A program made the position numbers and the translations under genes. Source: Cinnamomum chago (taxonomy: Eukaryota; Streptophyta; Magnoliopsida; Laurales; Lauraceae). Taken from it: DNA of 64,000 nt. The stretch lies in assembly GCA_038049695.1 (NCBI GenBank), contig CP142458.1:47707001-47771000 (forward strand). The letters are read 5' to 3'. Positions 23,291 through 35,821 of this stretch are shown here, piece after piece; position 1 is the stretch's first letter, and every line of letters starts with the position of its first letter. A model generated the notes under the pieces. That model saw only the letters and a program-made list of their open reading frames with translations, did not search any database and was not told the origin of the DNA.

Positions 23291-24094
23291 TTGGAAGCCT
23301 CCAAAAATATTATGGAGGAATCGCCTTCGACAAAAGATTTTGTTCAAAAGATAGACTTAAGAACACTAGATAGCCCACATCTTATATTCATAAGCAAGAA
23401 TATAAAGGATGATGAGTTACCCGAGTATATCAATTTTCTTCATGAGTTTGTTTATTGTTTTGCATGGTCTTATGCCGAAATGCCTGGTTTAGACCCCAAA
23501 ATAGTAGTCCACAAGCTCAATCTACAAAAGGACATCAAGCCTGTCAAACAAGGCCAAAGAAGATTCCGTCTAGATGTGATGGATAAAATTGAACAAGAAG
23601 TTCAGAAATTCAAAAGTGTTGGCTTCATCTGTGAGGAACAACATCCTGAATGGTTGGCCAACATTGTCCCCGTGACAAAGAAAAATGGGCAGATCAGGGT
23701 TTGTATTGACTATAGAGACCTGAATGGCGCTTGCACTAAAGATGAATTCCCGCTCCCCATACCGGAGGTGATGATTGACAATACCTTTGATTTCGAGCGA
23801 ATGACATTCATGGATGGATTCTTTGGCTATAATAAGATAAAGATGCATTCCGAAGATGAAAAACACATATTATTTCGAACTTCATTTGGCGTGTATTGCT
23901 ACACCATTATGCCATTTGGTCTGAAAAATACTGGTGCCACATTTCAAAGGGCTATGATGAAGATATTCCAAGATATGCAGCACAAGACAATTGAATGTTA
24001 CGTTGATGACCTCGCCGTCAAAAGCAGAAGAAAAGAAGACCATCAGAGAGACCTTCAAGAAGTCTTCCTCCGACTTCGCAACCACAAACTGTGA
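23291..24094 (+). pseudogene. Gypsy (Tat) reverse transcriptase, truncated by a stop
   Basis: 267 codons containing the classic Ty3/gypsy RT blocks: EFVYCFAWSYAEMPGLDP, PVKQGQRRF, the VPVTKKNGQIRVCIDYRDLN block, a TFMDGFFGYNKIKM segment with the first catalytic Asp, the MPFGLKNTGATFQRAM block and the YVDDLAVKS catalytic box. The frame ends with TGA at 24092-24094, just before the NP-KC-FGV segment that continues after the stop. The core active site is intact but the chain is interrupted. Confidence 0.9.
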
Positions 24095-24829
24095 ATGAAT
24101 CCCCTGAAGTGCTTCTTCGGTGTCTCATCGGGTAAGTTCCTTGGATCCTTAGTTCAAAAAGCTGGAATAGAAATGACCCCATCAAAGTCATGGTTATTCT
24201 AAAAATGCCCTTTCCGAGAACCTTAGGAGAACAGAAAGGACTTCAAGGAAGATTGGCATACATCAGACGGTTCATCTCTAATCTTTCAGGGAAATGCCGT
24301 CCATTCTCTCATTTAATGAAGAAATGTGTGAACTTTATTTGGGATGTTGAATGTGAAGCTGCATTTCAAGATATCAAGTTATACTTGGCCAAACCTCCAG
24401 TGTTGGCTGCCCCTACCACTAGAAAATCATTCATCTTGTACACAAGAGCCCTTGACCATTCTTTTGGCACTCTACTCGCACAAGAGAATGATGAAAGAAA
24501 AGAAGTTGATTTATACTACCTCAGCCTTATGTTGGTAGGTGCGGAGCATTGCTACTTTCAAGTCAAAAAAGAATGCATTGCAGTGATGTTCGTCGTGCAA
24601 AAGCTACGTCACTACCTTCTTTCCAACACATTCTACCTGATTTCGATGATCAACCTCTTGAAGGTCCTTGTCACAAAAGCAGTTTCTCTCACTGCCCGAC
24701 TAGAAAAATGGTCCATCCTCCTATAACAATTTGATATCAGGTATGTACTACAGAAAATAGTCAAATGCCAGACTTTCTCGTAGAGATTCTCCACTCAGAG
24801 ATGATCTCCCAAATGAGCCTATCTACAAC
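24095..24829 (+). pseudogene. Gypsy RT C-terminus and first RNase H, remnant
   Basis: After the stop, NPLKCFFGV..GKFLG is readable. Then the frame at 24190-24726 gives RLAYIRRFISNLSGKC, PFSHLMKK, FQDIKLYLAKPPVL, FILYTRALDHSFGTLLAQEND, LVGAEHCYFQVKKECIAVMF and VQKLRHYLL. These are the RT connection and RNase H segments of Ty3/gypsy, with the Asp of the DHS box and the Glu of KKE visible. Stops at 24199-24201 in the preceding frame and at 24724 break it. Confidence 0.85.
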
Positions 24830-25399
24830 ATGGAGACTTCCTCACCAAATGCCTCCTGGGACATGTACTTTGATGGTACAACCAGGACAAATGAAAAAAG
24901 AAAGTTGATTTCAGGAGTTGGCATCCTCTTTGTTCGCCCCGACAAATACATGATTCCACATGCTTTCTCGCTACTAGAACCATGCTCCAACAATGTAGCT
25001 GAATACCAAGCTTTGATCGTAGGACTGGAACTCGCCCTCGAATCCGGCATCACCATGCTGGAAGTCTTCGGGGACTCTCAACTGATCGTCAACCAGATGA
25101 TTCAAAAATATGAAGTCAACAAGCCTGATCTGTTCCCTTATTACAACAAGGTACAATCACTTCGGCAAAAGTTTAACATCTGTCACATCACCCACATCCT
25201 TAAAGGTAAGAACATCCATGCAGATGCCCTGGCCGAACTTGCCGCATCTATGGCGATCCAGGAAGGGGAAAATTGCAAATTACAATGTGTGAAAGAAGGA
25301 TACTCCATCCTCTTAACACACACCAAGCAGTTGTTGAATGTCACCGAATGGTTAGAAGTAGGATCTCTATCATTAGACCTCCAATCGGCGACTGGATAG
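24830..25399 (+). pseudogene. Additional (archaeal-type) RNase H of the Tat lineage
   Basis: A second RNase H domain downstream of the first, the diagnostic feature of Tat/Ogre-type Ty3/gypsy elements. Four acidic positions are visible: Asp in MYFDGTTR, Glu in NNVAEYQALIVGLELAL, Asp in VFGDSQLIVNQ and Asp in HADALAELA. The open frame is 189 codons with no internal stop, making this the best-preserved domain of the element. It belongs to a polyprotein that is broken on both sides, so it is listed as a pseudogene. Confidence 0.85.
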
Positions 25400-26730
25400 A
25401 TCCGTTCATCGATTACACCATGTTCGGAATCCTACTTGAAGATCCAAAAGAATGAATAAGCATTAAAAAATTGAGCCCCAAACTTTCATTTGGATATTCC
25501 TTCAAAAATCCTTTATAGAATATCCTTCAGTGGAGTACTTTTGCGCTACTTGTCACAACAAGAGGTCGAAGAAACACTCAAAGAAGTTCACGCCAGTCTT
25601 TGTCGAGCCCATCAAGCTGATCCTAAGCTCCACGATCAGATAAAAAAGGTTAGATTATTATTGGCCTACCTGATAGTTGACGCTATACGATTTGCTAAGT
25701 GCTGCCAACAATGCCGAGTTCATGGAGACTATGTTCATATGCCTCCAGAATGGCCACACCCTACAGTAATCTCATGGCCTTTCGAAGCCTGGGGTATGGA
25801 CATCATATGTCCTAATTGTCTCCCATTGAGAAAAGGTCATCACTTCATTATCGCTGCTACTGATTATTTCTCCAGGTGGTTAGAAGCATTTACGCTTGGC
25901 AAAATGAAGACCTCATCAGTCCTTCAGTTCTTGCGCACCCACATTATTTGTCATTTCGGCATACCTAAAAAATTTGTCTATGACAATGGACCACAATTCC
26001 GGGATCACCGATTCTACAGGTTTTGTGACAAATACAAAATCCAAAGCTGTCATTCGACTTTGTATAATCCAGCAGCAAATGGATTAGCAAAAGCCTTTAA
26101 CAAGACACTCTGCAAAATCCTCAAGAAAATGGTCTCTAGTCACAAAAGAGACTAGAGCGACAAATTGGTTGTAGCTTTGTGGGCCTATTGGACCACTGTT
26201 TGAGGACCAACCCATAGCACGCCATTCTCCTTGGTTTATGGTTACAAAGCTGTCGTGCCCTTGGAGGTACAAATTCCTTTCCTAAGGGTGTGTTTGCAAA
26301 ATGACATGACTCAAGAAAGCAATGTGAAGTTAAGACTCCAAGAGCTAGACAATTTCGACGAGAGACGGCTCAAAGCTCGACAAAGCATTGAGCTTTACCA
26401 GGCATGCATGGCAGGATCTTTTGATAAGAAGGTTCAGCAACGCGCCTACGAAAAGGGTGATTTGGTTCTTGCAGTTAAAAGACCGTTGGTTTTCGCCCAC
26501 AAGTCCAAAGGCAAATTTGAGCCAAAATGGGATCGACAAGGTCTTCTCCAACGGCACATATGCTCTCCTTGAAGACTCACATCACCGGGTCATTGCAATG
26601 CCTGCATGGCCAAGGCTTATTCCTAGGTACTTGCTCTTCAAACCCACTTCTTTTGGAATTTTCATCCTTACGTTGAAATTTCTAAAAATTAAAAACATTG
26701 CTTACTTTGATCATTTCATTGTTTAAAAAA
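25400..26730 (+). pseudogene. Gypsy integrase, remnant with altered catalytic Glu
   Basis: The frame at 25490-26155 has the zinc-binding part (VHASLCRAHQADPKLH, then CCQQC) and the core WGMDIICPN, ATDYFSRWLEAF and FVYDNGPQFRDHRF, giving the first two catalytic Asp residues. The third catalytic position, normally Glu in NGxAEAxN, is Lys (codon AAA at 26090-26092). A stop follows at 26153, and the C-terminal part (VYGYKAVVPLEVQIP, LDNFDERRLKA, QRAYEKGDLVL) is readable at 26231-26572. The tail is frameshifted near 26545. Clearly inactive. Confidence 0.88.
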
Positions 26731-28333
26731 AAATACAAGCTTAGCAACCTTTTCCTTACTTCACCAAATTTTCGACCCTTAAACCCAAAAATCATGGTTT
26801 GAAACAAAAATCAGGATTCAGGGATTTCCACCCTAATCCACCATGCCTTTTACTATAAAAATGGTTTTAGGTCAAAATTTACGACCCTTGTGTCTTTAAA
26901 TAAAAAAAAAAGGTTTTTCAAAAACCGTGGGGAAGCGATACTTAGTCGATACTCACAAAGCTAAAAAATTGGAAGAATGCAAACCTCATTCGATACTTTC
27001 AGAATAGCAAGGAAGTGACATTTCGTCGATACTTGCAAATTTTCAAAAATCGTGGAGACACAACATTTCAAGTTGATATCCACAACCCAAATTTCAAAAG
27101 AAAAAAAACTGAGGTAAAAAAAAAGCCCATAAAATTTCAAAAATCATAGGGAAACAACATTTCAGTCAATACCCACAAAACCAAAATTTTTGAAAAAAAA
27201 GGCAAGGAAGCGACATTCCATCGATACTCACAAACCGGATAAGTAAGGATGCGACATTCCATCGATACTTGGAAAACCATTCAGCAAGGAAGCGACGCTT
27301 AGTCGATACTTGCACCCAAATTCATGAGGAGGCGACATTCCATCGATACTCGCAACCGAATGAACAAGGAGCCAATATTACACTGATACTTGCAAGACCA
27401 TTCAGCAAGGAGGCAACTTTTAGTTGATACTTGCATTTTTTAAAGCCAAAAGCCGGCTTTCACGCCAACAAACAAAAACAAAATCGGCTCTCATGCCAAA
27501 AACCTAGCTTTCACGCCAAGAAACCAAAACTTGGCTTTCAAAAAAAAAAAAAAACAAAACATAGCTTTCATGCCAAAAAATCGGCTCTCATGCCATAAAC
27601 TTGGATTTTACGCCAAAAATAAAAATAAAAAAACTTGCCTTTCACGCCAAAAATCGGCTTTCATGCAACAAAAACCTAGCTTTTACGCCAAAAATAAAAA
27701 TAGGCTTTCACGCCAACAAATTTGGCTCTCATGCCACAAAAAAATATTGGCTTTTACACCAAAACCAAATATTGGCTTTTACACCAAAACCAAATTTTGG
27801 CTTTTATGCCACAACCAAATTTTAGCTCTTATGCCACAGACAAATCTTGGCTTTCACGCCAAAAATAAAATTTTGAAATTCATGCCACAACCAAATCTTG
27901 GCTTTCACCCCAAAAATAAAATTTTAGCTCTGCCACAAACCCAAATTTGGCTCTCATGCCGCAAACAAAATCTGGCTCCCATGCCAAAACAACCATTTGA
28001 CAAAAGATTTTCACAAAATGACAAACTTTTGATCAAATTTTTAAACAAATATTCTCATTTAACTATTGCTTAAATTTGTTTTCATCACAAAAGGATTTAA
28101 GTGAAAGGAGGGATTACAGAAAAAAAAAAGAGTGCTAAAGAAATGGTCACAACCACTAAAAAAAAACGACAAAAGAGTACAAAAAAAATGTGTGTATACA
28201 TGGGGTACCAAAAAAGAAAAAGAAGAGAGTTTGTTATAAAAGAAACCAGGAGCTCAGTCTAACATGGTCCCCATCCAAAGATTCAACTCCTCAAGTAACT
28301 TGGCTTTGGTGGTCAAAGCTTCCAAGGCACGCT
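26731..28333 (+). repeat. Repetitive 3' region of the gypsy element
   Basis: Two arrays follow integrase. At 26930-27440 about ten units of 35-60 bp share gga(a/g)gcgacatt.c.tcgatact(t/c)gca. At 27440-27995 about twenty units of 22-32 bp share ggct(t/c)(t/a)ca(c/t)gcca followed by an A/C-rich stretch. The 180-codon frame at 27531-28073 is just this repeat read in one frame and is not a gene. 28000-28333 is A-rich with no recognised feature. Confidence 0.8.
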
Positions 28334-30015
28334 TCTTCAGATTGTATGGACTCAATCCATCAGATTATGTAATAAAATTGATTAATTTCTTTATTTATCA
28401 ATAAAAACATGCTTTCTTTTCATGAGATAAATGGTGTTTTACTACTTATTGCACATGACCAATACATATGACATGATGGTTCATGAGATGAACCGGGTCC
28501 CATTAGTATATTAGATGTGATATATGTATATGGATGAGGTCCACATACAATGATGAGACTGGACATCTCATCTGATAAGGTTGCAGCATTTTGATCACTA
28601 TGAGATAGTGTGATTTGTCTCGATCATCAGAATGAAAGATTCTGGATCATGGTGCTGGTACATTAGATGTATTGAAGAACCATGAGAATCACCTTATGGA
28701 ATACTGTCTCGATTTTAAGGTTTGCTCTCATAATTCCCTAGCAATAGGCTCTCAATCCTGAGACATTGATGAACTCAAGTTTCTATCTATTCATCTGCTT
28801 TGAGTCACCAAGGAGAGAGGCCAACTGTAGGTCAACACCTCGGTGTCTTGGGTACGTGGTAGTAGGACTGTGGGAACATCCAATGGTCAAGATGGAATCT
28901 ATCTCTATTATTCCGTTGTGCCAATTAATGGATTGGTCATTAGTGAGTGCTCGCCCATCTTGATTAAGAGTTAATTGGATGGTACTGATGATCGCTGTGA
29001 TTAATTGGGGTTCAAGGATAATAAGATGTAGATCTAAAATTGGATGGGACATATTTATTCCAATTAATCCATGGACATTGATAGAGGGCCTACTTGTGGT
29101 AATTGAGAAGTTTAGGGTCTTCGTTGTAATTTATTCCAAAGACTGTAGTGCAATTGCATTTATATAGTGGTGTTATTTGCAATTAACTGTGGGCTCGAAT
29201 TGTACATGAGATGTGTGATCGTGGTGTCCCAGTTGGGGCCAGCTTTTTATGGAATACCTAGTGGTCCCCACGCTAGCCCAGGATATTAGAAAGATACTAA
29301 TCCTACTTGAACTGTAAAAGGAATGAATTAGAAAGTTACTATTTCTATTTGAAGTAAGACTTCTAATAATGGTAATAGTAAGTTACTAATTGTTGTGGAA
29401 GTGAGACTTCTATAATAATTAGAAAGGAGTAAGTGACTAATTTGTGTGGAAGTGAGACTTCTATTTCAATTTGTAAAAGAGGAGGGAAGGAGGTTGCTTA
29501 AGGGCTATATGAGGAGGAGTTAGGGGTTGGACGTCCACCACCTTGGATTGCATGCCTAACCCCTAAAGTGCAAGAGTTGCACTTTTATTTTTCTTCTCCT
29601 CTTTTATAGTTCTCTTCTAATTCCTTGGAGTTTCTAGTTGGGTTTTCTCTTTAAGTTTCCACCAATCTTCTTGAGAAAAGAGATCTGATACGGGTCATAG
29701 CGTGAAAGGCTAAGAGGTCTTGGAGATCCTAAGTTTGCTTAAAGAAAGAGTTTCTTCATCAAGCAAGTTTTCTTCTCCATTAAAGTACTACCGAGCTCTA
29801 AAGGTATAATCTACTTCTCTATTTGTTGTGGATTATTTTGGTTGTATGGCATTGCTGATTTCTATCCTCTAGATAAAATTTATTGTTGTGCATGATTGAT
29901 GAGATGGATGGATTACATCCTGGATGTGGTTTATGGCCTTATGAGTACTTGATCCCTGAGTCAAGTGGGTCAAAAGTTTTGAAAACCTATCCACGAGGCC
30001 TACCTACTTCCAACA
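28334..30015 (+). mobile_element. 5' LTR of a truncated family B copia element
   Basis: Homologous over its length to 18035-19712, with a short deletion near 28548. It ends ttccaaca at 30015 and is followed by a PBS, so it is a 5' LTR. The start is placed where similarity to the solo LTR begins (tcttcagattgtatgg) and may be off by a few bases. The TATA-like gctatatgagg near 29503 and a GGACGTCC palindrome near 29525 occupy the conserved positions. Confidence 0.8.
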
Positions 30016-30016
30016 A

Positions 30017-30031
30017 TTGGTATCGAGACAT
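30017..30031 (+). other. Degenerate tRNA-iMet primer binding site
   Basis: ttggtatcgagac starts 1-2 bp after the LTR end. It keeps the tggtatc core but has gagac where gagcc-type sequence (agagc) is normal, consistent with decay. Confidence 0.7.
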
Positions 30032-31740
30032 ACCTCAACTCTAATCATGTTAAATCAGCAATCTAGATATAATCTTTTCATGAGATGCAAAGAGGATAGA
30101 CCTAGGGCTATGTAAGGATCGGTTATGATTGAGTTTGCTTACTTTTTGTAGTAGATCCATGTTTAGAATGTAACAAAAGGGTTTAGCTATGATTGAAGGA
30201 TGGTAGGAAGCCATTAGATGGTATTTGGAATCATCAGAGAGAGTTTGGGATCAGTTGGCTAAAACTTGGAAAAACCTAAATTTTGGGTGTTCGTCAGGTC
30301 GGCTAGCCGACTGCAGACAAAAAAACTCTCTATTTTAATCCGAAATTTCTTGTGTCATCCTATCTTTCCACTATGGTTTGGCAGTCTGGTTTTGTGAGTT
30401 ACTTGGTTGTATGTGATACTAACTTGCGGGTGTTCTTGTCCTCTCCATGTGGCCCACAAGTCTATTTTTACTTTTTATATATGGTTGATTGTTATTTTGG
30501 GCAATGTGTAAAGGGCATCATGGTTTCCTTGGTTTCCCGTGAAAGGGCAATGCATGGTGAATTTCCCTACAACCCTTTTATTTCCATGTTTAGATAACCA
30601 TGTAAGTCTCATTGTAGATACATAGGAATTTATGTAATTTTTTTTTAAATTTATAAATTTTGGCGATATCTGACACGAAGAAGGAAAGTGAAGTTGGACT
30701 CCTAATCAAAGAGTTTGAAAATTACCAAAAGTGTTTTGGAGATGCCCAAAGAGTTTGAGGAATCCCAAAGTTTTGGAAAGTCTAGAAGTCCAAGAAGTCT
30801 ATTCCGCTTGGGCCATGTGGAGGAGAGGACTAATTTCTATTTTTGCACTTTCTATTTGTGGATGGTTGCTTTTATAGAATGTTTCCAAATCTGATCCGAA
30901 CATAGCAATTTCCAAAATTGGTCAAATCAAATTAATTTTTGGAAAGAGTTCTAATTAGTGTTTGTGGACCCATGAGATGGATCCATTGGTAACACTAATC
31001 TTAGAAACTAGACTTTCCTTAAAATAACTTGACTTGGAACCAATCATTGGTCATATCATAAGATGATTTGATGTCTGTATATGTGGGCCCATATACCTAT
31101 AAGAAAATCCTCAATTCTAAAATATTAAGTGGGAGCGAGGCATTTATATTTAGAAAACCCCATGGTTTTCTACCATAGGTCCATTATAAGGAAAGTATTA
31201 GCCTCGCGCCATCTTGAGAATGGCCGTTCCCCACGGAGGGCTTTTACTTGTCTGGTTACTAGATATGGATTTCCTAGGGATAGTGTTGGTGAGACGGGGC
31301 TAGGGCCCACTCCCCAAGGAGGATTTGCTCGCAACAGTTGTAATGCAATGCTAGTTGTGGGCCACACTTAACTAAAATAATGATGTAGTATCCCCAAGGA
31401 TTTACCTTATGTATTTTAGAAACCAAAGCAAATCGGGAGTCATACATTATTTGATATGAAATATACCTAGATAATAATGAATGATGGGGATTATGGATAG
31501 TTAGTCTTAATCCTAATTTTGAACAACTTTGATCCACACCAATCTAGGTGGTATTCACACTCCCCAAGGAGGCATACCCCAGGGATTGGGATTCCGATGT
31601 ATTATGAATTTAGTGCTTATGAGAATTCCCACATAAATTTGGTAGAATACTAAAACCTAATTGAAAGGATGGTTATGTGCTACAGTATTTCAAGTATGAA
31701 TTCAAATACTTTCAATCTACTTGCGACCATCCACAACCAA
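30032..31740 (+). other. Copia family B untranslated leader
   Basis: Non-coding sequence between PBS and gag. The palindrome tcggctagccga lies at about 30299-30310 and the phrase gggcccactccccaaggagg at about 31305. The frames at 30352-30597 and 31129-31371 have no recognisable domain and I do not treat them as genes. Confidence 0.6.
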
Positions 31741-31835
31741 AATAAATTGGTATGATCCAACTAAGTAGACTGGAAACGGAACCTGAATATTGTCCTGACT
31801 GCTTCAGGATATAAATATGTCTTTACCAAACCCCC
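31741..31835 (+). pseudogene. Copia family B gag, first fragment
   Basis: A frame readable from about 31765 gives VDWKRNLNIVLTASGYKYV followed by a TKPP phrase, a common block of plant copia gag proteins. An in-frame TAA just upstream shows decay. It is split by the solo LTR 31836-34597 and continues at 34603. Confidence 0.75.
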
Positions 31836-34597
31836 TGTAATACCTGGGCCAGATGAGGCCCAGATTTGTCTGGCCCATAAGTTACTGGGTTGGGTTGGGT
31901 TGTCTTAACCTGCTTCTAACCCATTAGGGCCCATTTGAACTGTTAGAATTGTTAGAACGATATTCCTGAAGGAGGGGAATATCTATCTCAGAACTTGGGG
32001 TGGGGGGGGGGGGGGGGAGGGGGTTTCCAACGATTGAAATTTGGGGTTATCCCCAGATGGCCTTATCATCTCTCTTATTATTTTCTTTATTGATCTCCGT
32101 GGTTTGTATTTGGTTTCCAAAAAGCAGGGGAGCAGAGTGGAGAAAGATAAATCTCCTCTGAAGATCAACAAAGACCAACTAGACTTGTGGGAAGGAGGAA
32201 GAAACCAAAAGGCCTAGTCGATGCAGCACTCGAGAGCCCACATCAACCGTGCCACGATCTGCTACACTAGGAGGTGAGTGATCTTTCCAAATACATAGAT
32301 CTGTAGATCCTTGGGTTATACTGTATTTATGTGGTTCCTGAATATAACCCAAAAAGGGGGAACTAGGATCAAAAACTTGATTACCGACAAATCTTGGAAA
32401 TTCCTTTGGGGTTGACCAAGATTTGTAATCCCCAAGTTAATCAGTAATAGATTATGGGTGTCTATTTAATACTGGATGTGAGGTGTAATTGTATACACAT
32501 GTTGATTTGATCAGGAAGGAGGAAATGGAGGAGAAACTCAAGCCTGAGGCTTGGTTCTCAACCACATCGACAGATACAAGAACTATCGATGTAGGTACTG
32601 TGATCAGGGGGCCCACCCATTCAAGCATCACACCCAGGGATCTAATAGTAGACCCCTGGGTGACCACTGCCTAGATGGACTCATCTGGAGATGGGTCCCA
32701 CCTGGCCCCCAGTTGCTTCCAAGGAATTGCCCAACGTCCAGTCTGGGCATTTGAGGTCTGTAGGTAGAATTGATAGTGGGACCATAGGGCCCACTCTATC
32801 ACCCATCTGACCCAGGGATCTGGTAGTGGACCCCTGGTCGACCCAGGTGTGAGTGGACCCATCCAGTGTGGGTCCCATCTGACCACACATCTGGTTCCCT
32901 AAGTCTCTACAGCGTCAATTTTGGGAAATTCCTGGGTTTTTCATGGTTGGATTGTGGGGCCCACTGGCCCACCTGATCAAGGATCAGGACTGACCAGATT
33001 GTTGGTCTCTGTTGGGCGACCAGGGTGGGCCAGGTCCCAGGGGAGTTGAACCACTCAAGGGCCCACCATCTGATCAACCCCTTTTTCCTGTCAAATTAAC
33101 TGTACATGGCTTTCAAAATTCCTGCAACTAGTTCTAGGATTCTTGGAACCTTTGTAGTGTGATATGTAGAGAGGAGGAACTCATTCTGGGTGGAGCCCAG
33201 CCCTAGAAACAATTTATGAAGCAGGGAATTAATAGAAAATAAGGGAATCAGAGCCAGCCAACAAGGTTCTAATTAAAAATGTTTAGGAGACACAGTAACC
33301 ACCAGTGGATTTGATGGAAGATCCGGACCAATCAATTGGTTGATCCTTAGTGGGTGACCAGGATGGTCCTGGACCCTTGATGAGTGGACCACTAGGGGCC
33401 CAAATGGTTAATATTTCCTTAAGCCTTGGACATGAGACCCATTGTGTCCAAATGACAGTAGTACCCCTGGTAGTAGTCACTGTAGTGTGGGTTGAGACTA
33501 CTTTATGATGGTTTGTATACATCAAGTCCTTCTTAGCCATAGATTACACTAGAAATGCTATTGGTAATTCAGAATCATATGGTTGATCTTAGATTGAGTC
33601 TCCAAGCCATTGGGAAAACCTTAATATAAATAATGATTCACACATATCATGAGATCGGTATTGAGGACACAAAATATATGATATAAGAATAGTACCACAA
33701 CGGTGGGTACCTGATGTTGAATCTAAGTGGGGGCATGTATAATTATAAACCCAATTATGTGGACTAACCTTATATTGATACAATTGGTGTGTAATTCCTT
33801 GATGATGTTACTGAATGCATAATAAATATACGCTAATTAATGAATCTTGCTTCTGAGAATATTTGCTGTGGATTTATATGAAACGGTGACATCTTATTGA
33901 AATAGCAGAAAGGAACCCTACTTCTGAGTTTTATCCAATTGAACACTGAACCCCTGGCGGGTTAGGAGGAATAAGGTTGGACTGGGACTGAAATACTATT
34001 TGCGCAATTGACTCCATTATTGGGAGTTTTTGAATGTATTATATAAGAACTTCCTCCTTGGAAGGGGCTGAAGTGCTGAAACTCCGTGGTTAGAGTTCCA
34101 TTATAAGAACCCAGAATTTGGGAATCACAGAACCTATCAAGGTTACCGACTGACTATGTACCTTCATTAATTAACATTTATGTAATCCATTGTTATCTCG
34201 TGAATTCTTCCGCACTCTTGTCAATTCATTATTTTATCAATGAACTGTGTATGTGGTAATATTACTCACCAGACTTCTAACAAGTGGTTTGCCCCACTTC
34301 AGGTGTGCATCGTTTGGGGGAGCTTGGCAACGGGGAAAATCAGCCTTTGGACTTCAATATGCGTGGCAGATAAGAGAGCATCATAATGGAACTGAAATAG
34401 ATACTAGCATTACTTCTTTCAATAAATGTTGATTTTTGACTGGCAGACTTGTTGATGTCTCTTTTCTAATTAATTTGATCCCTTAAATAAATTATTACTT
34501 TGCTCAGCTCCTTGTCCTAATTTAATTTATGAAGTGATATGGATTCCTTATAGTAAGGCCCTGGATCTTGATGAGCTCCGGGATTCGGGGCGTTACA
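31836..34597 (+). mobile_element. Solo LTR (gypsy-type, 2762 bp), TSD CCCCC
   Basis: Begins tgtaatacctggg and ends ggggcgttaca, a terminus style common in large plant gypsy LTRs. CCCCC flanks it on both sides (31831-31835 and 34598-34602), and the copia gag reads on across the site. The interior is rich in gggcccac/ggacccatctg phrases (32580-33080). It contains an 18-base G-rich run near 32000 and no coding domain. The short ORFs inside are not genes. Confidence 0.8.
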
Positions 34598-34828
34598 CCC
34601 CCCCCCCCCCTTGATGAGCCAGGGTTGGACGCATCACAGGAAGAAAATGAACTTTACTCCAAGTGGGCTAAAGACGATGACATGGCCAGATGTTACATTC
34701 AGGTATCAATGTCTAGTGTTTTACAACACCAACATCAATCCTATAAGACTGCATATGATATTATATCAAACTTAAAGGAGATGTTTGCGAAACAGGGCAG
34801 GCCTGCTAGGCAGGTTTCTATGAGGGTG
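34598..34828 (+). pseudogene. Copia family B gag, second fragment
   Basis: Encodes a LDASQEENELYSKWAKDDD segment followed by MARCYIQVSMSSVLQHQHQS, TAYDIISNLKEMF and a RPARQVSMRVL phrase, a well-known block of plant copia gag. It ends abruptly at about 34828, where gypsy LTR sequence begins, so pol and the 3' LTR of this copia element are missing. Confidence 0.85.
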
Positions 34829-35821
34829 CTTAAAGGCATTAAACCTCTTAACTCCTCCCATCATGGAGCTGAACGACAATTAAAAGCCCTTAATTCTGCA
34901 TTGGCCAATCAAAAGTCAAGAAAAAGGAGTTATAAAATAATTAATTAAAAACTTGTAACTCCTCCCATCATGTGGCTTTAATGCATTAAAAGCCCATTAA
35001 CCCTCCTCATGGCCACCAAAGGCCTATGTCATTCCAAAAAGAAAGGATCCCGGAAAAATCAACCAAAAAATCTATACACAAGAGAAAGCTTTGCAAAAGT
35101 TGCTACAACGACCTCTCATCCCTTGAAGAAGTTCTGCAGCGACCGCAACTACAAGGTGACCGAAGTCCCTTGGGGATCACCCCCTGCAAAGGCCTTCTCC
35201 TTCCTTCTCCATGGCTTAGACGTGGCTTTTCAGCCCGTCTACGTATCTTTTTATTGGGTATAGGACCTCCTCTTGGTCCTTATCCTCTAAAAATTTGAGG
35301 TTTAAGCCAAGCCAAGCCAAGCAAATCAAGAGCGTTCTCTTTTCATATCTGAAGGATGATGGCAAAGTCCACACACGGCTTGCGACCATCAATCTGAACG
35401 AGTCCCCACAATCTCCTGAGAAGTTAGATTTGCTTTTCTTGCCTTTCATTATAGTTAGTATTTGTTTTTTGAAGAGACATAAAAAAATCACAACTCTTAT
35501 CTTTCCTTTTTTATAAGAATTGTAAATCGCCTTTCACAGCAAACAAATGAAAATCTCATTTTACGGCATTCAAACCAATCCATGTCTCTTTTCTTAAATA
35601 TATGTGCAATGGAAAACTAGAAAAAAATTGATTTCCTTTTCTACTTGTGAAGGTGGATCTACGGACCACCACTTGTCAATTCCAAGTAGAGTGGAAAATC
35701 TAGCATACCCATACAAAAATGTTGATGTTCGCTTTATCTCCTATCACAAAAGGGTTAGACCCCACGGACTCCCACGTTCGCTGACCCAGGTAGCCATGCG
35801 AACGAAAAAGCGAGACCATCA
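34829..35821 (+). mobile_element. Second LTR of the Tat-type gypsy element, 5'-truncated
   Basis: Aligns with about 6060-7071 throughout and ends in the matching gaccatca at 35821. In orientation and order it is a candidate 3' LTR of the gypsy element whose body lies at 7072-28333. It is truncated at the junction with the copia gag fragment. The following bases (tatat) could not be matched to a TSD because the 5' LTR start is unknown. Confidence 0.7.

Noticed and set aside
27531-28073. 180-codon open frame
   Set aside because: It is the ggctttca(c/t)gcca tandem repeat read in one frame; the protein is a Lys/Asn/Phe repeat and similar frames open in other phases.
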